Positions 33,977-46,170 of a stretch of 64,000 nt of DNA are shown piece by piece. The stretch is from Gymnopus androsaceus JB14 (lineage: Eukaryota > Basidiomycota > Agaricomycetes > Agaricales > Omphalotaceae). The notes under the pieces were generated by a model. That model had not been told where the DNA came from, did not search any database, and worked only from the letters and a program-made list of their open reading frames with translations. The stretch's first letter is position 1. Each line of letters begins with the position of its first letter. Made by a program: the position numbers and the translations under genes. The DNA is taken from assembly GCA_009733575.1 (NCBI GenBank), contig ML769550.1:88328-152327 (forward strand), in the 5' to 3' direction.

Positions 33977-36694
33977 ATGGCTCAAAAAATACGATCCGCA
34001 GATGGCCTTTTGCAAGAAATACCTCTCCCAGGGCACCCTGCCATGCAAGTTATATGTTCACTTTTACCTTTCTTGTCGTTTAACAAACTTTTCAGTCTTC
34101 CCAAGGAAGGCGAAACGAACGTCCTTATCACATCCGCTCTGCCATATTGCAATAACGTTCCACATCTTGGTATGCTGTCTATTATCTCCCTTTGAAATAT
34201 GCCCTCATACCAGACGTTCAGGTAACATAATTGGAAGCACTCTCAGTGCGGACGTGTTCAGTCGGTGCGTACTTGAGAAATTCGAACGTCAATGAATCCA
34301 ACTGATAACTGTCGCGATCAGTTATAATCGTATGTGTTTACAATGCCCAAGCATGCAATTCCATGACATATAGGATATTCAGGAACGAGAAACAGACCTA
34401 CGTTGTATATCTGTGGAACGGACGAGTATGGAACCGCGACGGAAACACAGGCATTGAAGGAAGGAATCACTCCTCGAGAGCTGTGCGATAAATATCACGT
34501 ACTTCATAAGGAAACTTACGAGTGGTTCGACATTGGGTGCGTGTTTATGAGGAGCATATTGTCTGCCGATCTAATTCGATTTCCACTGCAGATTCGACCA
34601 TTTCGGTCGGACCTCAACGCCACTGCATACAGAGTGCGTTTCTATATCAGGGTGAAACATCTGTGTACCTCGTTTGATGATGTCCTTAGGATTTGTCAAG
34701 AAATCTACATAAATCTTGGAAAGAATGGCTATCTGGAGTCACAGAATAAAGACCAGACATACTGTGAAGATTGCGGGAGGTATGCAAATCCCATAATCCT
34801 AATTCAGCTTCTCAATTGCTACTTTCAGATTTCTAGCAGATCGTTTCGTCGAGGGTATATGTCCTCATTGTAAATACGAGGTACTTACGCTTCCTTACGC
34901 CCTTTCCTTAATCTAACGTTCTTTTTTCAAGGACGCACGAGGAGACCAGTGCGATTCTTGCAGTCGCACTCTCGATGCCATCGAATTGATAAACCCCCGC
35001 TGCCTTGTCAACAAAACACATAAAGTCGTTGCACGCACATCCACACATATGTATGTCAAGCTCGATACCCTCCAGCCGCAACTCGAAAAATGGATTAAAA
35101 GCGCGGCGAAACGAGGCAAATGGTCGCCAAACTCGATCATTAACAGCGACGGCGAAATAATCGATGCTCGTATGAAATCAGGACTGATTCCTGCACCTTT
35201 GACGCGAGATTTGGCATGGGGTGTTCCTGTTCCCCCGTTAGGAAGGCCGGATGACGAAGTCATGCAGACCAAAGTTCTTTGTGCGTGCGATCCTGTTTCT
35301 CTTCCGTCTCATGCTCCCTAAGGATGCTCTTATCTCAGATGTCTGGTACGATGCGCCGATCGGTTACCCGAGTATCACAGCAAACTACACGCCAGAATGG
35401 AAGAAATGGTGGTTCAACCCCAAAGACGTACAATTGTATCAGTTCATGGGTAAAGACAACGCCTTTTTCCACAGCGTTTACTTTCCCTCCATTCAGCTTG
35501 GCGATAAGAGAGATTGGACGACCTTACATCATCTTTCAACCACAGGTCCGTTCTCTTCTGGTATCTGGTTGTTCGATTATCACTTACATCCTGATAGAGT
35601 ATCTCAACTACGAAGGCGGTAAATTCTCTAAAAGCCGGAATCGTGGGGTCTTTGGACCTCAGGCGAGGGAGACTGGTATACCCGCGTCGGTTTGGAGGTA
35701 CTACTTGCTTTCAACCCGACCAGAGTCCGCCGATGCCATGTTCTCATGGGCAGACTGTGTAAGCTTCAAGATCTTTCTTTGATATGAGAAACTCAAATAG
35801 CCGTGCTATAGATCGCTGCCAACAATAACGTGTTATTGAACAAGTAAGCCAACTAATCATTTTTCGGGAATCCTTCTCATTGTTTTTGCCACTAGCTTCG
35901 GAAACTTTGTCAATCGAGTGCTCAAGTTTATCTCCTCACAATACCAGGGTGTCATCCCCGAAAGCGGAGACGAGCCAGGGCCTCTATCGCCTAACGACGA
36001 GCACGACTCCGCATTCATCTCGGACATTAACCGACTTTTGAAAGAGTACATCGACACGATGGATGCCGTGAAGCTTCGTCACGGTCTCCAAATCGTCATG
36101 GCCATCTCTCAACAGGGAAACGGCTACCTCCAGTCCTCAGGCTTGAACAAAGCCTTGATGACATCGGACCCAAAACGTTGCGCCCAGGTCGTTTCGCGTG
36201 CAGTCAACCTCATTTACGTTTTATCGGCCCTTATATACCCATACATGCCAGCAACAGCCGCAGCTATGCTCACTCAACTCAACGCTCCTATCCGAGCCGT
36301 CCCAGATGTTTTATCCACAGATATCTTGTCCGGGCACACAATCGGAACTCCGGAGCATCTGTTCAAAAAGATCGAGGAGAATATGGCGGACAAGTTTAGG
36401 GCGAAATTCGGTGGTAACGAAGCCGCTAATACTACCGAAGCTGCGCCTGCCAGTGATGCGAAAACGATTAAAGGAAAGGCAGTCAAAGGAAAGAAGGATG
36501 CTGCTGCGCCGGTTTTCACTGGAGAGATGACACCAGAGATGATAGCCAAGGAAGCGGAAATAACCCAGCAGGGTGATACTATTAGGGCACTCAAGGCAAA
36601 GCCTAAAACACCTGATACGGATGCCCAGGTCAAACAAGAGGTGGAGACACTGAAGAGACTGAAGTCGGAACTGGCACAGCTACAGGGATTGTGA
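33977..36694 (+). CDS. Cytosolic methionyl-tRNA synthetase with C-terminal WHEP domain
   Basis: It charges tRNA-Met for translation initiation and elongation. Twelve introns. Class I signatures: [16 protein letters not shown] (HIGH-type box, about 34122-34220), [12 protein letters not shown], zinc knuckle CEDCGR...CPHC and [13 protein letters not shown], the KMSKS-type loop [13 protein letters not shown] (about 35620), and the anticodon-binding helix bundle ([12 protein letters not shown]). The C-terminus (about 36550-36690) is a WHEP-like helical hairpin ([15 protein letters not shown]), a tRNA-binding appendix. The yeast-type GST-like N-domain is absent, so the protein is about 700 residues. 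An 8-nt microexon lies at 34322-34329. The run of six A at 33984-33989 puts the start ATG out of frame with the rest; five A would restore MAQKYDP, so this is probably a base-calling error. Confidence 0.92.
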
Positions 36695-37004
36695 TGTATG
36701 GAGTAAAGCATTTTTTGTTCGAAGATATAATTATCATAGATAGTTCTGCATAATTTCAGTGGGACTTTGTCACCGGATAATGTTTTAATTCAATCAGGCC
36801 GTCAGATTAAGCCAGGTAGATGGAATATTGGTGAAATAATGTCCTTCGAGTGCTCGTGAGTAGTCAATGTTAGCGCAGATAGATATAAGTTTAGAAAAGT
36901 GAGGTTGAAGTCCTTGCCACTCCGAAAAACAGATTTTAAGGTCGATAAGACTATTTCTGCATCGGAAGATGGTATCCACATAGATGTATGGACTATACTC
37001 TGCT
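36695..37004. other. 3' flank of the synthetase gene
   Basis: No gene is supported. Small minus-strand frames (36794-37008) have no recognisable features. Confidence 0.4.
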
Positions 37005-37343
37005 TCAACCTCTACATAGATTCCGAGTGAGGTTAATCAGGTAACCCCTATCGCGCGCCATCCCATATCTCCAGGGATACGCTCTCCGATACAGGTAGCG
37101 AAGAGTGCAGAAAACGAAAAGAGGAAGAAATGTGACGGGAAATGCGGATAGACTGAGATGTAGAATTTGGAAATGGAATGACAAGATGTAATCCGGCATA
37201 TGGGCCATTGTGGCTACTCCGGATGCAAGATCTGTGCGCGACTCTGGAAGAAGTAGTCTTAAATACAGTTCCAAGGGAAGACCTTGAATTTGTCGGACTG
37301 ATCCACACTTATCTACCCAAACTCTTTCCTGAAGATTGTACAT
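37005..37343 (-). CDS. Small hypothetical protein
   Basis: A 112-residue frame contains LPLELYLRLLLPES and a hydrophobic middle (HLSLSAFPVTFLPLFVFCTL) that could be a membrane segment. Nothing in its surroundings supports expression, and it may be a remnant or a chance frame. Confidence 0.2.
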   Translation of the reverse strand: MYNLQERVWVDKCGSVRQIQGLPLELYLRLLLPESRTDLASGVATMAHMPDYILSFHFQILHLSLSAFPVTFLPLFVFCTLRYLYRRAYPWRYGMARDRGYLINLTRNLCRG

Positions 37344-37505
37344 TGGGAGTTAAGACATAGTTTCGACCAAATTAGAAAGAGGGAGGAGAATAACCTCTTA
37401 AAAAGCCCTAAAGAGTCAAAGCGTATTTTCTTATCGGTCCGCTCACGAGAAAATTCCGAACTACTTAGCTAACTATATTGCTTCCATTATATCGAAATAA
37501 TCTAC

Positions 37506-39304
37506 TTACAGTCGTCCATTAGCCTCCCATATCGCTTCCTCAGCTCCTTCCCACTTTTTTCTTCTGCCGTCAAACAACCTCCATAGAAAGGGTGTATCGA
37601 CACCACCCATTATCACCCTAGAGAGCCTCCAGTTCTTGAAACTCCACCACCAGGACTTTAGGGCGCCTTTCCCAATGTAGCTGACATGTTCCCGTAACCC
37701 TGTCCCAGCTGCGTCGTCCAAAAAGTCCAAGAGCCCTCTCAAAGGCACCAACCCTGGAAGAATGGGACCACCTCGTCTTTTCATCACGGTGTATTCATTC
37801 TGCTTTCTTGTCAGGAGACGCATTTCATCCTTTGGAGGCAGCGTATACTTTCCCGCAAATACCTGAGCAACCGCAATGCTTTGGACGTCAAACATACTGA
37901 ACGCGGCGGCCCCAGCAGAGACTTGACCAACAAACGCAAGGCTGGTGGGATGCTCGAGGTCGAACATATGCCAAAAGAGACGGAAGAGCGGTAAACCATC
38001 ACGTCCAGCTACCTTGCTCCATTCCGCCGCAATGTCTGGGTCTTGTGCAGTAGGGTCATTCTGAGGCAGAAGAGAAGAGTAAGGCGTGTTGACGTAGCCT
38101 GTCGCGAAAATAATAGCGTCGATGTTCTCTATAACAGTCCCATCTATGAGTTCTACCGCGTTTCCTTTAGAAGAAGGATCGTCTGGTTCGTGAATGCGCG
38201 CAATAGCAGGGAGGATATTGACCTTGCCACTATGGAGATTGTCAAATAGGTATTCATTCATAACAACACCCGCTCCTCGAGAGATGGGCATTTTTGGATT
38301 TAAACCCCAGGAGGAGGGATATACACCACCGGCAGCGGACCGCTGTATGAAGTACATCGCGAGTCGAGTACTGACAAGAATATCAGCAGCGTTGGGAATG
38401 ATGCTTTCGAGATAGCTGAAGAATGTGGCTCCGCGACGAGTTCGAACATGGTCTGTGGGGCGTCCTTTCTTATTCTTGCGGCGGATCTGTTGAAAGAGGT
38501 AAATTCGGGGACACGGGCACGGAGTGATACACATACAATAATACCGCCATACTTGTGCGACAAGTAAATCTCTGAAGCGACTCCAACAAGCTCAGAAGTG
38601 GTGTCACCACCACTTTGGCTAAATCCTACAACCAGCACACGTTTACCCTTGTACTCGGAGGCACTGAAATGGGGTTATTTCTGGAGGACAAGAATTGACA
38701 AGCCAACGTACTTTTTGAAAGCTTGAGAGTGCACTATCGTGCCTCTGAATGCTTCAATACCTAACAGCTACGGGTCATACACTAGTCTATACTAGAAGAA
38801 ATTTAACGTACCTTCAAGTTTTGGAACGGACGGTTGATTCCACTTGCCGTTCGCAATTATAACTTTGTCCGCTTCTAGCAACTTCTCCTCTGCTTCCTCT
38901 CCTTCTACGAATTTCCAGAAAATATTCCACCTGGTACCGTCTGCATTTCTCAAAATGCGCCTCACTTCAACCCCGCATTTTATATGAGGTCTGAGGCCGA
39001 AATGGTCCGCATAGGAATCTAGGTATTCGTGAATGTCTGAAGATGAAGGGTGATCCGGTACATCTTTTGCAAACGGCCAGTCTGTGTAGCAAGAGAACTG
39101 TTTGGAGAGATTGGCAACGGTTGAACGCAATGCGCTAGTCTTGGTCGGGTCTTCAGTGAAAGCCCAGAGTCCCCCAGAGACTGGGCGCTCGTCGAGCGCG
39201 ATAGCTGAAGTAAAGCCTTCTTCGCGGAGATTCTTCAGAGCTGTTAAGCCTGCACTTCCGGCGCCTATTACGCAGCAGTCGACGCTGGTAGGAAGTGGTT
39301 CCAT
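37506..39304 (-). CDS. Flavin-containing monooxygenase
   Basis: ATG 39304 opens MEPLPTSVDCCVIGAGSAGLTAL, with the GxGxxG FAD site at residues 13-18. The FMO-type FRGTIVHSQAF (near 38745) follows, then a second nucleotide-binding motif VVGFSQSGGD (near 38635, for NADPH) and the ATGY-like IIFATGYVNTPY (about 38100). Three introns of about 50 nt separate four exons and all junctions keep frame, giving about 548 residues. Such enzymes oxygenate soft nucleophiles (N or S) or ketones with NADPH and O2; the substrate here is unknown. It is divergently transcribed from the BTB gene, with about 100 bp between the starts. The C-terminal tail (FLWRLFDGRRKKWEG) is basic. No signal peptide. Confidence 0.88.
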
Positions 39305-39406
39305 GAAAGAAATGGGTTAGACAAGTTGTGGCGCACTTATAATGATATTGCCGGCCGGAAACAAGTCGGAAGGACTGGGCGTCAATTTCCGATTCCGTTT
39401 TTTGAC
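39305..39406. promoter_or_regulatory. Shared promoter of the FMO and BTB genes
   Basis: Only 102 bases separate the two divergent start codons, so the promoters must overlap or be bidirectional. No clear TATA box. Confidence 0.5.
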
Positions 39407-40443
39407 ATGACGATGAAGAGCCCGAGCCCACCTCCCCCTGCTGCGAATTCGTCTTCTGATGCAGACTCATCGCGCCTCATTGTATCTGATCTCTGGTACT
39501 CTGACGGGAATCTCATCATCGAAACTGCAGATTCTTTATTCAAAGTATACAGTGGCTTATTGGCTCAGAAGAGTAGTGTCTTTCGCGATATGTTCAGTTT
39601 CCCGCAGCCAAATGAAAACGCTCGCGATATTCCTACAGTTCGTCTGTTTGACCAAAGCGATGAATTGACGTGGTTTTTAAAGGCGATACTTGATCCAGAG
39701 TGCGTGCAATGTTTCTTAGTCGTTCAATTATCGTTACTTTTATTACTATTAGGTTTTTCGAGCCACCTCCATCAACGTCGGATCTCAGCATCGTCGGCGG
39801 GATACTGAGGTTAAGCGCAAAATATGATGTCTCCTTCCTTCGTAAACGAGCATTGCTGCATCTTGGAACAACTTACCCGAGTACGTTGACTGCATGGAAA
39901 CGTCGTGATATTCATCGCTCAATCCCTCCTCTCGATAACACACCGTTTGCTGTCCTTCCCCTCGTACGGGAGTTTGATATAACTTGGGCTCTTCCTGCTG
40001 TTCTTTACTGCCTCTGCTCCTACACTGTTCCTCAAATCTATGATGGTGTAGACTGGCGGGAGCGGCATATCACCATCAACCCAGAGGATAGAAGGAGGGT
40101 GCTTGTCGGCAGAGCTGAGCTTGTGTATTTACAAACGAAATTATCCGCTCGGTTTCTACGCCACAGTCCACATAGTGACTGCACCTCCCCCTCAGAATGC
40201 ATAGAGCAGCGTAGAAAATGGCTCAATGAAGCATCGGGATGGGATGTAGCAGATCCCTTGGACTATCTGGATGTAAATTGGGACTCCTTGGAGGCAGATT
40301 TATGTCTAGCATGCTTTACCCAGTCGAGATCCGACACCGAAGAAACACAGCGGGAAATCTGGGACAAATTACCGTTGATTTTTGGATTGCCCTCATGGAC
40401 AGAATTGAAAATGTTGGAGGAGGAGGCGATGAACCCGCATTGA
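39407..40443 (+). CDS. BTB/POZ domain protein
   Basis: ATG 39407 (MTMKSPSPPPP), a Ser/Pro-rich start, then the BTB fold: DLWYSDGNLIIETADSLFKVY, LLAQKSSVFRDMF and ELTWFLKAILDPE. A 55-nt intron (GTGCGTGC...TTACTATTAG, 39700-39752) leads to FFEPPPSTSDL, ILRLSAKYDVSFLRKRAL and FDITWALPAVLYCLC. The product is about 327 residues. This layout (one BTB domain plus helical C-terminal region) is common in expanded mushroom families. Members may act in protein-protein interaction or as Cullin-3 adaptors; no partner can be inferred. Well preserved, no frameshift. Confidence 0.85.
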
Positions 40444-41535
40444 TGGTTGGTTGCATCTTCACATATTTATTTTATGATGATACAGACAATGCAGTAGGCT
40501 ATGTTTTATTACCTGAATTAATGTGATTTTTCTTTAAGACCTTCAATTTCAACTGAAGGTATGTATGGATTCTGCTCGTCTAGCTGGTTCGTCTGTCAAG
40601 CAGACTCGAAAATGCACCGACCATCCAACGACGATATGATCGGAAACGCATTGGTACGCACCGCACAAATAGTAGCAATTCTTCCACCACTGGCGCACCC
40701 CACAAGCCACCGCGGTCATTCCCATATGCTTTTCATGCTAGCATGCATCAACGACTCGTCAAACGCCAGATCATTCTAAGTAAGCAATGCAGCAATGTAG
40801 TTTGCTCTCATCACTAGCCAGCCTAGTATGTTCTCTAGGCTTGCTGAAGGCTATCACTGGGGTCAATTCTAGCATTGGTGTTCTACCGACGACGACCATG
40901 ATGACGATCCTGCTTTTTAAAATGCAAAAGAGATTCTCCTGATGTTCTTCAAGTCTCACTCTACCTCGGACTCAGATTGTGATAGTGTCGACGTGGTCAC
41001 ACAGCAAACACCAATCGCGGATGAGGACATGGACGTGACTTCTGGGGTACACGAAAAAATGACAAACCTTCTTGCCGCTCTCATCCTGGTACAGTATGGC
41101 ATCACTTATATGGCTACTCTGCGTGTGATGTTTACCAAGTCGGAATTTTCGAACCAGACGTCGCGCAGGACAAAGCCTCGTCTGTAAAGGATTGATCTGC
41201 AGCCTTAATGACTTCAGAAGTGATAGTAATACACAGTACGCAATTCGAAAAAATGGCGCTCACTTAGTAACTACCTAGGCAGACTTGTTAGCGATCCATA
41301 CGGGTGTGTACTTAATAACTAGCGCAAGTGAGACTTAAGTATATTGTATACTGCCATTTCCTGGCGACGGACGTGTGACTGCTGATTTGCTTCGATGACC
41401 CAGCGCGAACGTCGTATTTTTCCTTCAGCGCTTATGTGTTTGCAATATGATCGACGGGCGCTAATTAGCATGACAAACATCTTCCGATCCCGCTGAGCTA
41501 AATCCTCGTGGCTAGCCTGCTCGTAACTACTTGCC
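40444..41535. other. Intergenic region with one small open frame
   Basis: A frame at 40942-41187 (MFFKSHSTSDSDCDS, then EKMTNLLAALILVQYG) could be a small protein or an upstream exon, but no splice link to the OPT gene was found. The rest holds no supported feature. Confidence 0.35.
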
Positions 41536-44271
41536 ATGACTTTCTTGAAGTTGCAGTGGCTAAACAGATGGCTCCCCTCGCAACGTGACTCGACTCTTGC
41601 GGATTTCTCATTTCCTGCAGATTTCTCCTTTCCTGCAATAATCATCGGGTTACTCATCGGATGTCTCTTATGCTTCACCAATCTATACTTTGGTCTTGTT
41701 CGTTCGTTCAGGTCTTTCTTTCTGAGCACTCTATCTCATTCAGCCTTCCAAAGCAAACCGGGTTTATTAGCATGTAATTCAACACGTAATTGCCCTACTA
41801 AACCATGCTAATCCGTTGCGGCAGGATGTCTCTTCAGTCTGCTCTAATTGGATTTTTGCTCTCAAGGCTGTTGCCCATTCCATTAACTCCTCAGGAAATC
41901 ATTTTGGTTCAAGCTACGGCTACGGCTACGGGAACGATGCCTCTGGCTGCAGGATTCGTTGGAATTATTCCTGCGCTCGGGTTGATTAACGAAGAGCGAG
42001 ATGGTTCGCCTCCAATTCATTTGACATGGATGGCTGGGATAGGGTGGTCGTTTGCGGTTGCCTTCTTTGGGTGTGTTTCCAAGGTTATTTCTACTTATAC
42101 CGCTACTGAGCCTAAATCCTAGTGTCTTTCTATCGCCCCCTCTTCGCAAGCAGGTGGTATGTCCTTATTATAGTCTGTGCGGAACTTGCAGTAAATCGAG
42201 ACTCTTCGCGTAGATTATAGAAGAGGAGCTTCCATTTCCTTCTGGAACAGCTACGGCGCAACTGATCGCTGTCCTTCATAAACTGCCACCTCCCGACACT
42301 AGTTTACGCCGCCGCAATGGTTATGAATCGCTTGAGGATGAGCAAGGGGATGAAGATATCGTTGCTCCTCATATCAGAGAGGCTGGAGAAACAACTCCAA
42401 TCATGAATCCGGATCCAGAAATTACCACTCCTACGGGCTGGCATGAGCTCTTATGGAGCTTTATTGCCTCTAGTTTGCTATCTGTATGTCTGGAACGCCT
42501 TGTAAGCATGTAAGACATGCACTGATCGTTTTCAGCTTGCAGCATATTTTTACCCCGTCATCTTCGCTATACCAATCTTTGGAAATTACCTTGCCCGAGA
42601 ATGGGCATGGTCACTCACTCCAAGTCTATCTTATGTTGGCCAAGGTGCGCGCTTACTTTTGATTCCCAGAAAAACTTCCAACTTCGCATGGTAAAGGTGT
42701 CATCATGGGATTCCCGACCACTTTGAGCATGAATTTGGTCAGCAAGCATTCCCTCTCTGTTATATACATTCATGTGACCTTCGATGTTCAGGGAATGCTA
42801 GTTGGGTGGGGAGTACTCTCTCCAATTGCAAAATTTTCTGGTTGGGCTCCTGGGCCTGTCGGTTCTATGACTGATGGTGCAAGGGGCTATATCCTCTGGA
42901 TTTCATTAGGTGAGCGAACCCCATATTTAGCCTTGGAGAGAGAATGCGCCAAAAGCGCGCATGGTTATGTGGCGGTCATCTGGGATTCCTCTTTTCTATT
43001 CGCTCAACCGTCAAACAGTTTCTAACTACACTCTGGAACTTTTCAGCAATAATGTGCGCCGACAGCCTTGTTTCATTAACACCGGTTGTTTGGGAGTATG
43101 TCATAAAAATCACGCACGGCTCATCCGCACAGGTACGGGGAAAAGACGACGGAGAAACAGAGACTGCGGATCGTCTCGTTCCAACTCGATGGGTAATTAT
43201 CGGGTTGTGTGTTAGTGTGGCGATTGGCATAGTCTTGGTCTGGCTTGTGTTTGGACATGAAGGGATTAAACCCGCTGCAACATTTGTCGGATACATTATC
43301 GGAGGTCTTCTCAGTGTGCTGGCGTAAGTGTATTCTTTCTTTACCGGCATTTTACCCTTATCGTTATGCAGGGTTCGCGCATTGGGAGAAACAGATATAA
43401 ATCCTGTGTCTGGATTAGGAAAGATTTCACAGCTATTCTTCGCTTGGATTCAGCCTGGCAATATCGTCGCAAATATCATTGCAGGAGGGGTGGCAGAAGC
43501 AGGGTCACAAATCTCCTCTATTCAAACTCTGACGATTCGCTGAATTTGTGTATATAGGGCACAGCAAGCTGGTGATCTAATGCAAGATTTGAAGACAGGT
43601 GTGTCTCCCATACACCGATTCGACCAACGAGGTTCGCTTATCTCAGAAAAATAGGTTATCTTTGTGGGGCTTCCCCTCGAACTCTATTCTACGGACAGCT
43701 CATCGGGTCCACTGTCTCGATTTTTGTGACTACCACTGCCTATAATATTTACACCCGAGCATACCCCATTCCCGGGCCCTCTTTTCCTGCCCCTACCGCA
43801 TATGTATGGTTAAGTTTTGCCCGTCTTTTGCGTGAGTCGTCTCTCGAGTTCATGTCGTTTTGTAATTAACATTGTCTATCAGGTGATGGTCAATTGCCAG
43901 AAAACAGTTCTATATTCATGATTGCATTTGCCGCCGTCTTTGCACTCATCGCGGCTGTCAAGTTTTATGCTACCAAGAAACAGAAATCATGGGCCCAGTG
44001 GATACCCAGTGGCGTGGCTTTTGCTATTGGGTTTTTAAACACACCTTCGTTCTCCATAGCTCGCCTTATTGGTGGTATTCTTGACCACATCTTCCGTACT
44101 AGGTATGCCAGAAACGGAAGTGATATACGTCTTATAGTTGTTGCCAGTGGATTTGTTCTGGGTGAAGGGGTAACAAGTGTAGTAGGCTTGATTTTAAGGA
44201 CCGCAGGTGTAGGTGTCGCCAGCTGCTGGGGATGTGGCAGCAGCGGTGTTTGCGGTGGTTGCTCAGCGTAG
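41536..44271 (+). CDS. OPT-superfamily oligopeptide/metal-chelate transporter
   Basis: The protein is a multi-pass membrane transporter. Blocks in order: AIIIGLLIGCLLCFTNLYFGL, QTGFISMMSLQSALIGF, GTMPLAAGFVGIIPALG, LRKQVIIEEELPFPSGTATA, a charged loop (about 42300-42430, NGYESLEDEQGDED), GVIMGFPTTLSMNLGMLVGWG, ITHGSSAQVRG, INPVSGLGKISQLFF, GGVAEAGSQQAGDLMQDLK and LFYGQLIGSTVSIF, ending in a Cys-rich tail CWGCGSSGVCGGCSA. Many short introns keep the frame throughout. The ELPFPSGTATA and LMQDLK boxes mark the family. Substrates in fungi are small peptides, glutathione or metal complexes; which applies here is unknown. ATG 41536 is the best start seen; the N-terminus is shorter than usual and could extend upstream. 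Confidence 0.85.
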
Positions 44272-44471
44272 ATTCTGGACTTGTAATAACGATATCGATG
44301 TATAATAATTTCTACGATCTCATAATCGCGTGGATGACACGATCGAGTCTGAACGTGTCGGTGAGACATACCAGTGGCCACATAGGCGCCTATCATTTTT
44401 ACACGTTCACTCTCCTTCCTTTCTTCCATCAACCTCCATCCGCGTCCCATAGGCAGAGAGCATTGGCAGTA

Positions 44472-45548
44472 ATGTCTCGAGTCAAACTAGCTAGCATCAA
44501 ATCCCTTACTTTCTACAAAGATGATCTCACCAAATCGCGAAGAACTAGTCCTATTCCCCAACTCGTTTGTGTAGGCAAGCCCTGTAGGGCGTATCAACCG
44601 GAGGTTGTGCGTTGCGAAAACCTTGGTGGAAGCGGACTCGATGTAGATTGGAAGGTGAATACAATCCATGTGGCGGGCAATCAGAGCTAAATGTACATGG
44701 TCGTTTAGTGTGAAGCAGACCTGCCTGAAGCACTGCGTTTCGGAAAAGTCATGGTGTGTTCTAGCATCTTATGACTCCATGCTTGGCTTATTTTTGTTAG
44801 GTTTCATGTGAAGGCTGGTCAGGTCCAGGGGATCCCTACGTTCTCAAAGGCAATTGTCTTGATTGCACCTCTATAGCCTAGCAACACTCACCCATCCTTC
44901 AGATTCTTGCTCGCTTGAATACAGACTCGTTGAGCTACCGAAAAACCTGAGAAATCCGAACACCGAGTCTTATGATACTCCAGGGACGAAATGTGAGCGT
45001 TTTGTTGCTCTCCACGTTTTCGGAGCTAAAACCAAGTACTAGCCATGGATGTTATGTCCCTCATTTTTACTGTAGCTTGGGTCGCTATTCTACTGTTAAT
45101 CTGCTACAGTTTTCTCAAATCCTGCTTGCAACGGAGAGAAACAACAGCTACCGGTCCTACCCGCGGCAATCGACCAGGAGGGACACCCGGGCCAGGAGGC
45201 TCTTTTCCAGGACATTACGACGACCGTTCAGGCGAGGATCCACCGCCTCCTTACTACCCAAAGAGTGCTCCGCAGAATAGCGGAGGTTGGAGACCAGGAT
45301 TCTGGACTGGTGCTGCAGCTGGCGGTCTAGCTGACTGGTACCTGTTTCGAAATCGGAATCGGAGCCCTATGGAGGATGTTCGTGATAGACCTCGGCGTCA
45401 GTGGGACTGGGAACGGAGCAGGCAATCAATGCCTGTGTTTGGCGGAGGACGCGCGTGGTCTTCAAGTTCTGAGGACCGAGGAGAAGGATCCTCCAACTTG
45501 GGAAGTATGAGGCAGAGCACTGGATTTGGAGGATCTAGCTCGCGGTAA
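44472..45548 (+). CDS. SARAF-like ER membrane protein (store-operated calcium entry regulator family)
   Basis: ATG 44472 opens MSRVKLASIKSLTFYKDD. Conserved blocks: RRTSPIPQLVCVGKPC, VVRCENLGGSGLDVDWKC, VSCEGWSGPGDPYVLKG and SCSLEYRLVELP, then one transmembrane helix (SLIFTVAWVAILLLICYSFL, about 45060-45120) and a Gly/Pro/Arg-rich cytosolic tail with PPPPYYPK and GFWTGAAAGG. Four introns of about 47-50 nt, all in phase; about 293 residues. In animals SARAF damps calcium entry via STIM/ORAI, which fungi lack, so the role here is open. Family members normally have an N-terminal signal peptide; none is seen, so an upstream exon may be missing from this model. Confidence 0.85.
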
Positions 45549-46170
45549 ATATCTACGATGGTATGTCGTGTGTATTTTGTTTAGTCTCACATCTTAATAT
45601 GATCTCTTGTGGTTGTCTAAGAGATTGTCGACCCTTGTATTTTTTAGTTAGTTTTTACTGAAGTCAAAGCGTATCTTACCACGTCACAACTCTCCGCAAA
45701 GGCGCCTGAACAGCACAATTTCGGACTCATTAGGCGTTTCAAGGGCTCTGCTTACATCTAAACGTGAAATGGTTTTGTGGGTAATTTTCGGCCTTGATTG
45801 GCGGACAATCGCAGTGGTAGGATTTATATTGGCTTTAACCTTCCTGCAAAGAATTGAATGTATCCAGCAGTTATAAATTGATAATTCTATGGCCCGGTAC
45901 CGATAAAGAAGCTCTTGGAAATCACTACTATCATTCCTTCCAATTGAGATTTTTAGAACTTTTGCATTAGACGAGTTTTTTTTCGGCAAAAGCTCGAACT
46001 TTCGTTCGCACCTATACGAGAATAATCCATGTGACAGTTATATCGTAGCAAACTCGGGAGGTATCTTTTTCGGGAAAATGACGGACGGAAAAAATCATCA
46101 AAATCTCCTCTGCCAAGCGTCAATTGACGCTTATAAGGCCATGGATTGCACCCATTTTCATTCGAAAACC
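45549..46170. other. Intergenic region upstream of the endoglucanase gene
   Basis: A 101-residue minus-strand frame (45684-45989) has no recognised feature. A possible cellulase promoter lies in the last 200 bases; no specific regulator site is claimed. Confidence 0.35.
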
